DNA of 64,000 nucleotides from Mycobacterium paraffinicum (GTDB lineage: Bacteria; Actinomycetota; Actinomycetes; Mycobacteriales; Mycobacteriaceae), in contig NZ_MPNT01000005.1 in the NCBI RefSeq assembly GCF_001907675.1, positions 186,001 through 250,000 of the forward strand, given 5' to 3'. The notes below the pieces were generated by a model. It did not search any database. It was not told the DNA's origin and saw only the letters and a program-made list of their open reading frames with translations. The position numbers were made by a program, and so were the translations under genes. Of this stretch, positions 41,423-51,481 are shown piece by piece (positions within the stretch are counted from its first letter, which is position 1; each line of letters opens with the position of its first letter).

Positions 41423-42856
41423 CTAGAAGTTGAGCCCCGAGAACATGATTCGGCCGGGATCATACTTCTGCCGCACCGCGGTCAGCCGGGACAGATTCGA
41501 GCTGAAATACCGCGAGGCGGGTTGATTCGCCTCGATGTAGTTCACGTACCCCCCGACCGAGTGCGGTTGCACGGCTTGGTGCGCGGTGTTGAGCCAGGTC
41601 GTCGCCGCAGCCGCGTCGCCGGTCTCGACATACCACTGCACCAGCGCATACTGCCGGCGCCATGGGAAGGCGGTGGCCCCCGGCGCCACATCGGCGAGGG
41701 CGCCGTCAAGCGCATGCATGATCGCCAACATGCGGCCCGCTCCACGGGGAAAGGCGTTGACCGCCTGGGCGATCCCCTGCGCGGTAGCCGTGTCGACCAC
41801 GGGCAGCACGTCGGATCCACCGACATACCCGAGCGGTGCCGGATTGAGGTTCCCGACGGCCAGATACCTCACCAGGTCCAGATAGTTGAACGTGTGATTC
41901 TCGGTCCCCGTCGGCTGGACGCCAACGGCTTTGGTGATGTTGGCCCCGACGCCGGCGCTCGAACCGGCCGGGCACGTCGCCATGATGCGGCAATGCGTTC
42001 CCATCGGGTCGACGGTGGCGTCCGCCAACGCCCAGCTGTTCCGGTCGGCGGTGCGCAGCCAGTTCTGCCAGCCGACCAACACTTGCGCGAACGCCTCCGC
42101 CGGGAAGTTGAGGTTGACCACGTCGAGATCGGTGGTCGGAAACGTCGCGAAGGTCAATGACGTGGTCACGCCGAAGTTGCCGCCGCCGCCACCGCGCAAC
42201 GCCCAGAACAGGTCGGGGTTGCTGGCGTTGGACGCGGTCACCGCCTGGCCGCCGGGCAGCACCACCGACGCCGACACCAGCTGGTCGCAGAGCAGGCCCG
42301 CGTGCCGGGAGTTGGCGCCCAACCCCCCGCCCAGGGCGTGCCCGGAGGCGCCGACGGACGGGCACGTGCCCGTCGGGATGCCCCGGCCGGCGCCGGCCAG
42401 CGTCTGATGCATCGCATACAGGCTCGTCGCGGGCGTCACCGTCACTTGCCCGGTGGCGGCGTCGTAGTTGACTCCCCCGGGCAGCTGACGCAGGTCGAGC
42501 ACCATGACGCCGTTCGCCGTGGACGCGCCGATGTACGAATGCCCGCCGCTGCGCGGGGCGACCTTCAGGTTGTGGGCCGCGGCGAACGCCATGGCCTTCT
42601 GCACGTCCGCCGGAGATGCCGGGGTGACGATCGCGGCGGGCGTCGATCCGTTGTAGTTGGTGTTGAACACCTGCTTGGCCGAGCCGTAAGCGCCGTTGTC
42701 CGGTAACAGCACCTGCCCGCCGATGGCGGTGGACAGGCCCTCCCAGCCGGTGGGGTTCGGCGCGGCGATGGCGCGGGCGGACCCGAGCACCGCGCCGGCG
42801 GCAAACGCTCCGGCGGCTCCCCGCAGAAACGTCTGGCGGGATATTTCACGCGCCAT
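41423..42856 (-). CDS. Exported berberine-bridge-type FAD oxidase
   Basis: 477 residues. The FAD_binding_4 domain has PRSGGHSY, whose His is the usual covalent FAD ligand. GTCPSVGASGH supplies the Cys of bicovalent BBE-type oxidases, so both links are possible. The C-terminal BBE domain reads VNYIEANQPASRYFSSNLSRLTAVRQKYDP. N-terminus SRQTFLRGAAGAFAAGAVLG resembles a Tat signal with RQ in place of RR. Relatives oxidise sugars or alkaloid-like compounds using oxygen. It is isolated between converging and diverging genes. Confidence 0.88.
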   Translation of the reverse strand: MAREISRQTFLRGAAGAFAAGAVLGSARAIAAPNPTGWEGLSTAIGGQVLLPDNGAYGSAKQVFNTNYNGSTPAAIVTPASPADVQKAMAFAAAHNLKVAPRSGGHSYIGASTANGVMVLDLRQLPGGVNYDAATGQVTVTPATSLYAMHQTLAGAGRGIPTGTCPSVGASGHALGGGLGANSRHAGLLCDQLVSASVVLPGGQAVTASNASNPDLFWALRGGGGGNFGVTTSLTFATFPTTDLDVVNLNFPAEAFAQVLVGWQNWLRTADRNSWALADATVDPMGTHCRIMATCPAGSSAGVGANITKAVGVQPTGTENHTFNYLDLVRYLAVGNLNPAPLGYVGGSDVLPVVDTATAQGIAQAVNAFPRGAGRMLAIMHALDGALADVAPGATAFPWRRQYALVQWYVETGDAAAATTWLNTAHQAVQPHSVGGYVNYIEANQPASRYFSSNLSRLTAVRQKYDPGRIMFSGLNF

Positions 42857-43093
42857 TGCCTGGCTCCCGCGTCTGGCTCATGTCCGGCATTGTCAAACGC
42901 GCGCCGACCAAAGCCGCGGTGCCCCATGCGGTGTGACCGGATCGACATCGATACGAGCCGCCCCGGTGATGCAGCCACCCGTTGACGCCGCCTGAAACAG
43001 ACACGGAGAGCTCCGACTCGTATTCTCTGCAGCATGATCGCCGCCTCGACGTCCACGCCCGGCAAGCTCGCGCGGTAGGCGGGGTTCAAGCGG

Positions 43094-43777
43094 GTGGGGG
43101 CTCTTGTGGTGGCGCTTGCGGGCCTGGCGCTTCTCGATTCCCTGAACGTCCTCAACGTAGGCGTGGTGTCGGCGGTGGTCTTCGACAGCCGGTTGAGCCG
43201 CCGCTCGCCGGTTCCGGGCGCCCTGAGCTTCATTGCGGGCGTGTTCGCCGTGACCACCACGTTCGGGCTCTGCGCGGTACTGGGTCTCAGCTTCTTGACT
43301 CATGTCGTCGGCTTCCACGTGACACCGGCCATCCGGTTCGGCGGCGAGCTGGCGCTTGGCCTGGTGCTGACCGGCCTGGCCTATTTCCCGTTGACCGCCC
43401 AGTCGTCGGCTCCGGGTTGGGCGCTGGCGGCGATGCGTGAGCGTCCGTGGCTGCTCGGGTTCCTCGGCCTGGCGGTCGGCAGCGGTCAAGCGCCAACCGC
43501 CATTCCGTATCTCACCGGCTTGGCCATGCTCGCAGCCTTGCATCCGAGGCCGCCGCTCTGGCCCTTGGCCATCATCATCTACTGGGCGATCGCGCTGTCG
43601 CCGCCATTGCTGATCCTTGCCCTCTCGATGAGAAAAACCATGCGGGCCAAGCGCATTCAGCGTCGCCTCGTACGTGTCCTCACCCGTTACGGCCCGATGT
43701 CGGTGCGGCTGTTGTTCCTGGTCTTCGGAATCGGTTTGGTGGCCGACGCGCTCGTCAATCACAGCGCGCTGTGGTGA
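43094..43777 (+). CDS. GAP (Sap) family six-helix membrane protein
   Basis: 227 residues with six hydrophobic helices. N-terminal ALLDSLNVLNVGVVSAVVF is the GAP/LysE-like signature in which small residues and Asp line helix 1, and GSGQAPTAIPYL is its repeat in the second half. Mycobacterial members (Sap, Gap) help to move sulfolipid or glycopeptidolipid to the surface. No lipid synthesis genes are adjacent. Start GTG 43094. Confidence 0.8.
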   Translation: MGALVVALAGLALLDSLNVLNVGVVSAVVFDSRLSRRSPVPGALSFIAGVFAVTTTFGLCAVLGLSFLTHVVGFHVTPAIRFGGELALGLVLTGLAYFPLTAQSSAPGWALAAMRERPWLLGFLGLAVGSGQAPTAIPYLTGLAMLAALHPRPPLWPLAIIIYWAIALSPPLLILALSMRKTMRAKRIQRRLVRVLTRYGPMSVRLLFLVFGIGLVADALVNHSALW

Positions 43778-43829
43778 CCCATAACTCTTTCTCACCTCCC
43801 GCCCAGCGAGCTGGATTACCTTGGCGGCT

Positions 43830-44600
43830 ATGACCGATCGCCAAGAACGCGCGATGTCCTTCGGCTCGATCGCCGAGGACTACGACGGCTTTCGTCCGCG
43901 GCCTCCAGAAGACGCGGTGGGCTGGCTGGTGCCGCCCCGGTGCGAGGTGGCAGTCGATTTAGGTGCGGGTACCGGTCTTTTCACCCGGGCGCTGCTGAGC
44001 AGGGCGGCGGAGGTCATCGCCGTGGAGCCCGACGCGCGCATGCGGGCGGTGCTCACCGCGCGGTCGCCGCAGGTGCGCGCCGTCGAAGGCACGGGTGAAA
44101 AGATTCCGCTCCCCGACGCGACCGTCGACGCGGTGTTCGTCTCCTCGGCGTGGCACTGGATGGATCCTGCGCGCGCCGTTCCCGAGATCGGCCGGGTGCT
44201 GCGTGACAACGGGCGCTTCGGCCTGATCTGGACCAGTCGGGACCGTGAGGTGGATTGGGTTCGCGACCTGGACCTGCTCCCGGGCGAGCACACGCCCGAG
44301 TCGGAATCCCCCGACCGCTTCCGCCGACGCCACGAGAATGTCGTGCTCCCCGATCCGCAGGTCTTCCACAACGTTTCCCGCGAGACGTTCACGTTCGTGC
44401 GGACCATGAGCATCGACGATGTCGTCGCAATGGTCGGCACCTACAGCAGGGTGATCATCGCGCCTGAAGATGAGCGCGCGGCGAGATTGGCCAATGCCCG
44501 CGCCGCCTTGAACGAGCGCTTTTCCGGTGCCGAAGCGATCGACGTCCCGATGAAGTCCCGTTGCTGGCGCGCGGACCGACTCCTCCGCGTAGACGTTTAG
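43830..44600 (+). CDS. Class I SAM-dependent methyltransferase
   Basis: 256 residues. Motif I is VDLGAGTGLF; AVEPDARM follows as acidic loop; DAVFVSSAWHWMD is the motif IV region with the HWMD typical of the UbiE-like/Methyltransf_11 group. ATG 43830. It follows the GAP gene by 52 bases and converges on the M42 gene. Substrate unknown. Confidence 0.85.
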   Translation: MTDRQERAMSFGSIAEDYDGFRPRPPEDAVGWLVPPRCEVAVDLGAGTGLFTRALLSRAAEVIAVEPDARMRAVLTARSPQVRAVEGTGEKIPLPDATVDAVFVSSAWHWMDPARAVPEIGRVLRDNGRFGLIWTSRDREVDWVRDLDLLPGEHTPESESPDRFRRRHENVVLPDPQVFHNVSRETFTFVRTMSIDDVVAMVGTYSRVIIAPEDERAARLANARAALNERFSGAEAIDVPMKSRCWRADRLLRVDV

Positions 44601-44611
44601 GCGCCAGCGCC

Positions 44612-45847
44612 TCAGGACTGCGGCCCCTCCGACGGCGGCCAGTGCGACCCAGGCCATGCCTCGCCGGGCGGATCGTGTTCACCACGAGCCAACGGCACCC
44701 AACGCTCGCTCGGGGCGGGCTGCTTCGACGACGGGAAGTCGCGCAGCTTGCCCGACGGCTTGGCGTCCCATTTGGCGAAGGTCAGGGGTGTCTGCAGCCA
44801 CGAGTGCAGCAGGCAGTACACCGCCTGCAGCGAATCCAGATGCGTGCGCTCCCACCCGTGGCTGCCGTCGAGTCCGAAGCCGACGAGCGCCGCGCGGGTG
44901 CCCGCGCCCGCCTCGATCGCCGCCGCGGCGTCGGAGCGGTAAAACCGGAACACGTCCCGCGCGCATTTGATGCCCTGCTCCTCGGCGAGCCGGCACAGCT
45001 TGCGCGTCAGGTGATAGTCGAACGGACCGTGCAGGTCGGCCATCGGTATCGTCACGCCGTCCTCGATGGAGTGCTGGCCCGGCGCGCACACCGCGTTGTC
45101 CACCGAGACCAATTCGGCGACGTCGGCCGGCAAGCCGTGGCTCGCCCCGTGGCCGACCTCCTCGGTGATGGTGATCATGACCATCGTGCGGTGCGGCAGC
45201 ACCACCTTGTTCTCGGCGAAATTCTTCGCCAACGCCAGTGCGATCGCGACGCCCGCCTTGCCGTCGAGGTGACGGGAGACGATGTAGCCGTCGGCGGTCA
45301 GTTCCGGGCTGGCGATCAGCGCGACGAAATCGCCGATCTGCAAGCCAAGGCGGACGAGGTCCTCCCGCGAGTGCACCTGGCGGTCGACGCGGACCTCGAC
45401 GTGTTCCCAGTCGGTGGGCTGCAGGTCGATCTCGTCACCGAAAGCGTGCCCGCTGGCCTTGAGCGGTAGCACCGTGCCGGTGATGAACTCGTCGGGATCG
45501 TCGGAGAAGATTCGCACCCGAGCGCCCGCGGCGAACCGGGCCGAAAAAGTACCGACCGGAATCACCTCGAGACGCCCGTTGTCCTTGAGCCGACGCACCA
45601 TGCAGCCGATGGTGTCGGCGTGAACCACCAGCGCGCGGTCCGTCGTCGCCGACTCCCCCGGGAGTTCGGCGGTCAGCGCCCCGCGCCGCGTCAACGAGAA
45701 CGGCACGCCGAAGTCATCGAAGATGTCACCGATGAGCTGCATCACCGCGTCCGTACGGCCCGCCGGACTTGGCGTCTGCAGCAGCGCGAGCAGCGTGTCG
45801 ACCATCCACGTGCGGTCGGCCTCGGCCATGGCCGCGGTTTGGCGCAC
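44612..45847 (-). CDS. M42 family metallopeptidase (NAGGN-type)
   Basis: 411 residues. VVHADTIGCMV supplies the first His and Asp, SRHLDGKAGVA the bridging Asp, EEVGHGAS the catalytic Glu pair, and SVDNAVCAPGQ, RSDAAAA and THLDSLQAV complete the metal set. It is close to the M42 peptidases found with osmoprotectant NAGGN synthesis, but no such biosynthesis genes are in view. The start GTG 45847 has AGAGGAGA just upstream. The C-terminal 50 residues are Pro-rich and specific. Confidence 0.85.
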   Translation of the reverse strand: MRQTAAMAEADRTWMVDTLLALLQTPSPAGRTDAVMQLIGDIFDDFGVPFSLTRRGALTAELPGESATTDRALVVHADTIGCMVRRLKDNGRLEVIPVGTFSARFAAGARVRIFSDDPDEFITGTVLPLKASGHAFGDEIDLQPTDWEHVEVRVDRQVHSREDLVRLGLQIGDFVALIASPELTADGYIVSRHLDGKAGVAIALALAKNFAENKVVLPHRTMVMITITEEVGHGASHGLPADVAELVSVDNAVCAPGQHSIEDGVTIPMADLHGPFDYHLTRKLCRLAEEQGIKCARDVFRFYRSDAAAAIEAGAGTRAALVGFGLDGSHGWERTHLDSLQAVYCLLHSWLQTPLTFAKWDAKPSGKLRDFPSSKQPAPSERWVPLARGEHDPPGEAWPGSHWPPSEGPQS

Positions 45848-46056
45848 GGTATCTCCTCTCGAATCACCGGGACCGGATTAACCTACCGCGTGGCCACCGT
45901 TGATCCACCGGCCCGGGCCGCGGAACCCGCGCCGTAAGAGGGCACCCCGTCTTCCGCTGCCATCACGGTAGAGCACTTCGTATCCGGGCGCCCGTTTGGC
46001 GCAACCCAATTCGGTTGCGCAAAGGTAGAGGAGTTAGCCGGCCGGAGCCGGCGTCC

Positions 46057-46476
46057 TCAGGGATTCACGTTGGGGCAGACCTGCTTGATCCAGCCCGTGA
46101 TCAGGTCCCTGTTCACGTTCAGATCGGCATCGTTGGGCTGTGCGCCGCCGGTGGTGACGAAGTGCTCGATGGCGGCCTTCACGGTGTCGGGTGGGCCGTA
46201 CTTCTCCAGCGTGTCGGCGTACTTGCGCGCCTTCTCCGGGTTGTTGGCCACCATCAGGTTGTCCTTGGCGAACGAGATATCCACGCAGGTGGACTGGTCC
46301 AAGGGGCCGGCCTGCGTGGACGACGAGGGTGGTGTTGTCGACGGGGCGGGCGGCTGCGAGCTCGAGGTCGGCGGTTGACTGGACGAGGACGTCGTCGGCG
46401 ACGAGTCGTTCGAGCATCCCGCCGTGACGATCGCGATCGCGACCAGTCCTGCGCATGTAGTTCGGTCTAGCCGCAT
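46057..46476 (-). CDS. Lipoprotein with DUF732-like domain
   Basis: 139 residues. Signal and lipobox LVAIAIVTAGC, a Ser/Pro/Thr linker (about 23-58), then a 75-residue helical domain: STCVDISFAKDNLMVANN, KYGPPDTVKAAIEHFVTTGG, NRDLITGWIKQVCP. A Cys at each end is DUF732-like. ATG 46476 with GAGGAGGG upstream. The 209 bases between it and the M42 gene hold nothing clear. Confidence 0.75.
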   Translation of the reverse strand: MRLDRTTCAGLVAIAIVTAGCSNDSSPTTSSSSQPPTSSSQPPAPSTTPPSSSTQAGPLDQSTCVDISFAKDNLMVANNPEKARKYADTLEKYGPPDTVKAAIEHFVTTGGAQPNDADLNVNRDLITGWIKQVCPNVNP

Positions 46477-46892
46477 CGAACCCTCCTCTTGTCCCCCGAG
46501 ATGTGTTTGCTGCATGCACCCTACCGGCTGCCGATGTCGGACCGGAGCAGTTTGTGAACCTTGGGGTCGCATCGCCGACACGTCGCGCGCCACACGTGGG
46601 CGGCCCGTGAGTCGGCCCTTTGTTCACCTAGGAAACCCTTGATCTGCGAATGGTTTCGTCACACGCGGTGCCCTGCGGAGCCGATCCCGGCGCGAAATCC
46701 CGCTGTGGTCGTCGCGCGCCCAACGCCGATCGTGGGTTGGACGGTTGAAACGATGACCACTTTGCGATGAATCACGTCAATTTGCTGCCGAAGCGGTTAT
46801 GCTTCCGTCCACCTCAGAGCTTCGGGCACCGGATCCGCCGGGTCGCGCGGACGCTCGACGACTCCGTGCGACCAACGAAGGGCGAACGACAC
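46477..46892 (+). other. Divergent spacer between two lipoprotein genes
   Basis: 416 bases with promoters expected for both genes. Short open frames exist but none has similarity or a ribosome-binding site. No convincing palindrome found. Confidence 0.4.
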
Positions 46893-47639
46893 ATGCGCCA
46901 ACTGTCCACTGCGGTGTCCGCCGCCGCCATCGGAATCCTGCTTGCCGCGTGCGGCGGCAGCAACGGCGGCGCTCCCGGCTCGTCGGCCACGAGCTCCACC
47001 AGGCCGCCGGTCGCACAGCCCGCGCTGCCGGGCTTGCTGCTCGCGCCGGCGGACCTCGACAGCGCACTGGGCGTCACCGGATCCAAGAGCAAGGAAAAGA
47101 GCGACAAGCTCAAGGACGACGCCGCGAAGCAGCCGTGGCCGGCGGGCTGGAAATTCCCCGACGACTGCGTCTACGCCATCGGCCCCGGGCAAGCTCCCGT
47201 GTATGCCGGCAGCGGCTACACCGCTTCCAGCGGCGACGACGAACTCGCGCCCAGCCCGCCGAATTCCAGCGAACCGGACCCCGAGGTGGAACAGGTGGTG
47301 GTGTTGTTCCCGACCGCCAAGGAGGCCAACTCCTTTTTCTCCACCTCGGCGCAGCGCTGGCCGGCCTGCGCCAACCGCCAGTTCACCACCCCGGCCGGGC
47401 AGGACACCCCGGAGACGGGTTGGCAGGTGGGGCCGGTCTCCAACGCCAACGGAATGTTGAGCACCACCCTGACGATGACTATTCGCGACAACGGCAACGT
47501 CGTTCTGACCATGACGTGCCAGCGGGCGCTGACGGTGCGCAACAACGTCGCCATCGACGTCAGCGCGGTCCGCAAGGACCCGTCGGACTTGGCCGTCAAG
47601 CTTGCCGGTCAGATCGCCGGCAAAGTCGACAAGCAGTAA
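46893..47639 (+). CDS. Lipoprotein with PknH-like extracellular sensor domain
   Basis: 248 residues. Signal with lipobox GILLAAC, a linker, and from about 45 the PknH_C-like domain: LLLAPADLDSALG, DDCVYAIGPGQAPVYAGSGY, VEQVVVLFPTAKEANSFF, WPACANRQF, CQRALTVRNNVAIDVSAV and four conserved Cys. It is a stand-alone form of the domain found outside kinase PknH, probably at the cell surface. Ligand unknown. ATG 46893. Confidence 0.85.
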   Translation: MRQLSTAVSAAAIGILLAACGGSNGGAPGSSATSSTRPPVAQPALPGLLLAPADLDSALGVTGSKSKEKSDKLKDDAAKQPWPAGWKFPDDCVYAIGPGQAPVYAGSGYTASSGDDELAPSPPNSSEPDPEVEQVVVLFPTAKEANSFFSTSAQRWPACANRQFTTPAGQDTPETGWQVGPVSNANGMLSTTLTMTIRDNGNVVLTMTCQRALTVRNNVAIDVSAVRKDPSDLAVKLAGQIAGKVDKQ

Positions 47640-47649
47640 GCGAGGATGC

Positions 47650-48531
47650 CTACGAGGCGGATGCCACTTCCTCGATGATCTCGGCGAGGGCGAGGATCCG
47701 TTCGGCGTTGCGGACGTGCAGGCTTTCGATCATGCGACCGTCCACCGTGATCACGCTCGTCCCGGCGGCCCGCGCCTCCCGGTAGGCCGCCACCACCTTG
47801 CGGGCGTCGACGAGTTCCCGCTCCGAGGGGCCGAACAGGTCGTTCGCGGGCCCGATCTGCGATGGATGGATCAAACTCTTTCCGTCGAAACCCATTTCGC
47901 GGCCCTGTCGCGCCTCGGCCCGAAAGCCGTCCTCATCGGTGATGTCGTTGAACACGCCGTCGAGGATCACCTTCCCGGCCGCCCTGGCTCCCAGCACGGC
48001 CAAGGACAATGCGGGTACGACGGGCGCCCGACCGGGTACGTGCACGGCGTGCAGGTCGTTCACCAGGTCGTTGGTGCCGATCACCAGCGCGGCCAATCGG
48101 TCACTGGCCGAGGCGATCTCTTCGGCCCGCAGGAAGGATCGCGGCGTTTCGATCATCACCCACAGCTGCAACGACTCGGGCGCGCCCAGCTTGCCCAGCC
48201 TGTTGGCCAGCGCCCGGACCTGCTCGCCCGACTCGACTTTAGGCACCAGCACGCCGTGGGCGGGTGAACCAGCGACGGCCGCCAGGTCCTCGTCGTGCCA
48301 CTCGGTGTCCAAGCCGTTGATGCGCACCACGATCTCGCGGGGCGCGTAGCCGCCCGACAGGATTGCTTCGCACACCGTCGCCCTCGATTCGGCTTTGGCG
48401 TCGGGCCCCACCGCATCCTCGAGGTCGAAGATGACCACGTCCGCGGGCAGCGATTTCCCCTTCTGCAAGGCCCGCGGCTTGTTGCCGGGCAGGTACAGCG
48501 CGGAGCGGCGCGGGCGCAGGGTCGGTGCCAT
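47650..48531 (-). CDS. HpcH/HpaI aldolase family (CitE-like) lyase
   Basis: 293 residues of CitE type: RSALYLPGNKPRALQKG, VIFDLEDAVGPDAK (metal Asp/Glu), VVRINGLDTEWHDED, LWVMIETPRSFL, GFDGKSLIHPSQIGPAN. CitE-like enzymes split malyl-CoA, methylmalyl-CoA or citramalyl-CoA. No citrate lyase alpha or gamma subunit is present, so a stand-alone acyl-CoA lyase is likely. It converges with the PknH-like lipoprotein gene. Confidence 0.88.
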   Translation of the reverse strand: MAPTLRPRRSALYLPGNKPRALQKGKSLPADVVIFDLEDAVGPDAKAESRATVCEAILSGGYAPREIVVRINGLDTEWHDEDLAAVAGSPAHGVLVPKVESGEQVRALANRLGKLGAPESLQLWVMIETPRSFLRAEEIASASDRLAALVIGTNDLVNDLHAVHVPGRAPVVPALSLAVLGARAAGKVILDGVFNDITDEDGFRAEARQGREMGFDGKSLIHPSQIGPANDLFGPSERELVDARKVVAAYREARAAGTSVITVDGRMIESLHVRNAERILALAEIIEEVASAS

Positions 48532-48693
48532 CGAGTGATTCGCTTCCTGTCGTTGGGCTCAGCGGGTGCCTGGTGAGCGCGGCATAGGCAGAAAGTACCC
48601 TTTGGAAACGGTGTGGTCGCGCAGCCCGTCTGCGGCGAACACCCGTTGACGAAATGGCCGCCGCGGCGGCCGAATCCCAGAAGGGAGCAGCGA

Positions 48694-49617
48694 GTGTCAT
48701 CACTAGGTTCGGCGCGCACCGAGGGCGACAGCTGGGACCTGGCCTCCAGCGTCGGGGCGACCGCGACGATGGTCGCCGCGTCGCGGGCGCTGGCGTCCCG
48801 CGAGCCTGATCCACTGCTCGACGACCGCTTCGCCGAGCCGTTGGTACGCGCGGTCGGGCATCCCTTCTTCGTCCGCATGCTGGACGGCGAAGTCCCGCTC
48901 GACAACGACGATATGCCCTTCACCCTGCAGCAGCGGCGCGAGCAAATCGCCGTGCGCACCAGGTTTTTCGACGACTTCCTCACCGCCGCGAGTAGGGCCG
49001 GGATACGTCAGGCCGTCATCTTGGCCGCCGGACTCGACGCCCGGGCCTACCGGTTGGCCTGGTCCGCGGGCACCGTAGTTTACGAGGTCGATCAGCCCGA
49101 GGTCATCGCCTTCAAGAGCGAAACGCTGGCCCGCATCGGAGCGGAACCGACCGCCGAACGCCGGACCGTCGGTATCGACCTGCGCGATGATTGGCCAAAA
49201 GCACTGTGCGACAATGACTTTGATATGTCCACGCCTACCGCCTGGATCGCCGAAGGCCTGCTCCCCTACCTGCCGCCGCAGGCGCAGGACCGGTTGTTGG
49301 ACAGCATCACGGCACTAAGCGCGCGGGGCAGCCGGCTGGCCACCGAGAACATCACCGACATGGCCGTGTTCACCGACGAGCGAGCCCGGGCAATGCGGGC
49401 CGCCTGGCGCAAGCACGGACTGGACATCGACGTCGCCGACCTGGTGTGGCACGGGGAGCGCCAGCCCGCCGGGGACCATCTCGCGGCCACCGGATGGGCG
49501 GTCACCCCCTACCCGACCGAGCAGCTATACGCGGACCACGGCTTCGTCGTTCCGGACAACGAGATCATCAAGCGGTTCCGGAACGCCATCACCTACGTCA
49601 GCGCCGAGCTGAGCTGA
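48694..49617 (+). CDS. TIGR00027-type SAM-dependent methyltransferase
   Basis: 307 residues of the large mycobacterial family: [60 protein letters not shown] (SAM loop) and [11 protein letters not shown]. Start GTG 48694 with AGGGAG upstream. Members have been proposed to modify lipids or small molecules; substrates are mostly unknown. It converges with zwf. Confidence 0.92.
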   Translation: MSSLGSARTEGDSWDLASSVGATATMVAASRALASREPDPLLDDRFAEPLVRAVGHPFFVRMLDGEVPLDNDDMPFTLQQRREQIAVRTRFFDDFLTAASRAGIRQAVILAAGLDARAYRLAWSAGTVVYEVDQPEVIAFKSETLARIGAEPTAERRTVGIDLRDDWPKALCDNDFDMSTPTAWIAEGLLPYLPPQAQDRLLDSITALSARGSRLATENITDMAVFTDERARAMRAAWRKHGLDIDVADLVWHGERQPAGDHLAATGWAVTPYPTEQLYADHGFVVPDNEIIKRFRNAITYVSAELS

Positions 49618-49625
49618 GCGCGCTC

Positions 49626-51131
49626 CTAACTGTCGGGCTTGCGATCGCGCCATTCCCGCTCGAACGGTAGCCGCCACGCGTTCGGCGCGATCAATTGGTG
49701 AATGGCGTTGGGCCCCCACGTGCCCGGCTGGTACATCTTGGCCGGCGGTGGGTCGTCGAGCAGCTCCTGCGAACGCTCCCACAGCGATTCGATGCCCTCG
49801 GCGGTGTTGAAGAGCGTGTGGTCACCGCGCATCGCGTCCAGGATCAGCCGTTCGTACGCCTCCAGCACATCGACTGCGGTATCGATCTCCTGGGAGGAGA
49901 ACTGCATGGACACCTTGTCCAGCTTCATGCCGGGGCCCGGCCGCTTGCCGTAGAACGACAGCGACACCTTCGAGTTGTCGGCGAGGTCGAACGTGAGGTG
50001 GTCGGGGCCTTGAGTCCCCACCCCCGAGCCCGGCGGGAACATCGTCCGCGGCGCCTCTCTGAACGCGATCGAGATGATGCGGATGCCCTCCGCCATCTTC
50101 TTGCCGGTGCGCAGATAGATGGGCACACCCGCCCAGCGCCAATTGTCGATGCCGACCTTGAGCGCGATGAACGTCTCGGTGTCGGAATCCTTTGCCACGC
50201 CCTTCTCGTCGCGGTATCCGCCGTATTGGCCGCGCACCACGTCGGAAGGCTTGACCGGAAGCATCGACCGGAACACCTTGTTCTTTTCTTCGCTGATGGC
50301 GAAGGGCTCGAGCGCCGTCGGCGGCTCCATCACCACGAACGCCATCACCTGGAAGAGGTGGGTCACCACCATGTCCTTGTAGGCGCCGGTTTCCTCGTAG
50401 AAGTTGGCCCGCTGATCCAGCCCCAGCGCCTCGGGAATGTCGATCTGAATATGGTCGATGAAGTTTCGGTTCCAGATCGGCTCGAACAGACCGTTCGCGA
50501 AGCGGAACGCCAGGATGTTCTGGGCCGCCTCCTTACCCAGGAAGTGGTCGATCCGAAAAATCTGGGATTCCTCGAACGTCTCGTGCACGAAATCGTTGAG
50601 CGCGACCGCGCTGGCCAAATCGGTCCCGAACGGCTTCTCCATCACCACTCGCGAGCGGTCGACCAGCTTCGCCTCGCGCAACATGGAGATGACTTCCCGC
50701 GCGGCTTTCGGCGGCACCGACAGGTAGTGCAACCGCCTGACATTGGGACCCAGGTTGGCTTCGGCTTCGGCGACGGCCTCCGCCAGCGCTTCCGGCCCCC
50801 GCCCCTGCGGAACGTAGGTGACGATCTTCGCGAAGTTGGCCCACTGCTCGTCCGAGAGCTTGTGGGTACCGAACGAATCGATCGCCTCTTTGGCGATCTC
50901 CCGAAACTCGTCGTCGCCGATGTCTTCCAACGACGTCGCGACGATCTGGATGTCCGGTGCGAGCTCGGACTGGTCCAGGTAGGCCAGCCCGGGGATCAGC
51001 TTGCGTTTCGCCAGATCCCCCGTCGCGCCGAACAGGACGATGACGTGCGGGTCGAGCGGCTCGGCTTCGTGGCGGTGCGGACGCCCACCGGCCGCCGGGT
51101 ACGAGATGGTCTGCGGTTTCTTGTCGGCCAC
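49626..51131 (-). CDS. zwf: Glucose-6-phosphate 1-dehydrogenase
   Basis: 501 residues. GATGDLAKRK (35-44) binds NADP, the active-site signature RIDHFLGKE is at 193-201, and RWAGVPIYLRTGKKM carries substrate-binding residues. It catalyses the first oxidative step of the pentose phosphate pathway, giving 6-phosphogluconolactone and NADPH. GTG 51131. It is not beside tal/tkt or opcA here, so this may be one of two paralogues, as in several mycobacteria. Confidence 0.96.
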   Translation of the reverse strand: MADKKPQTISYPAAGGRPHRHEAEPLDPHVIVLFGATGDLAKRKLIPGLAYLDQSELAPDIQIVATSLEDIGDDEFREIAKEAIDSFGTHKLSDEQWANFAKIVTYVPQGRGPEALAEAVAEAEANLGPNVRRLHYLSVPPKAAREVISMLREAKLVDRSRVVMEKPFGTDLASAVALNDFVHETFEESQIFRIDHFLGKEAAQNILAFRFANGLFEPIWNRNFIDHIQIDIPEALGLDQRANFYEETGAYKDMVVTHLFQVMAFVVMEPPTALEPFAISEEKNKVFRSMLPVKPSDVVRGQYGGYRDEKGVAKDSDTETFIALKVGIDNWRWAGVPIYLRTGKKMAEGIRIISIAFREAPRTMFPPGSGVGTQGPDHLTFDLADNSKVSLSFYGKRPGPGMKLDKVSMQFSSQEIDTAVDVLEAYERLILDAMRGDHTLFNTAEGIESLWERSQELLDDPPPAKMYQPGTWGPNAIHQLIAPNAWRLPFEREWRDRKPDS

Positions 51132-51307
51132 TCTTGCGATAATTCCATCGCCGCGGCGTTATGTCGCGTCCGTCACTCCCCGGTGCGCTCGACGCGCGCG
51201 TTTGGGGCCCGGAACGGAAGGATCAGACATGCCGACCGGTTACCGCCCGGCTGACGGGGTACTGGGTACCGGCGGGGCGTACCCGATCACAGTCGATGGA
51301 AAGCGAT

Positions 51308-51478
51308 ATGACGAAACCGGACAAGGACCTACGGGGTCACTCGGAGGAACTGGAAGACATCGTTGACCAGCTCGAGGAGAAGGTCGCCGACGATCGTGAG
51401 GCAGAAGGCGTTGCCGGCAAGCCCAGCGACCGCGACAGCGCCCCCACTCGAGGCTCCAAGGAGGAGCCACCCGACTAG
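51308..51478 (+). CDS. Small acidic hypothetical protein
   Basis: 56 residues, highly charged: MTKPDKDLRGHSEELEDIVDQLEEKVADD, then a polar tail. The first half is probably a short coiled coil. No clear family. ATG 51308; the start 51161 gives an N-terminal extension without support. Convergent with the monooxygenase gene, four bases away. Confidence 0.55.
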   Translation: MTKPDKDLRGHSEELEDIVDQLEEKVADDREAEGVAGKPSDRDSAPTRGSKEEPPD

Positions 51479-51481
51479 GGC

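Noticed and set aside
49695..51254. 519-codon open frame antisense to zwf
   Set aside because: Follows from GC-rich third positions of zwf; the translation is Arg/His/Leu-rich without any domain and zwf is certain.
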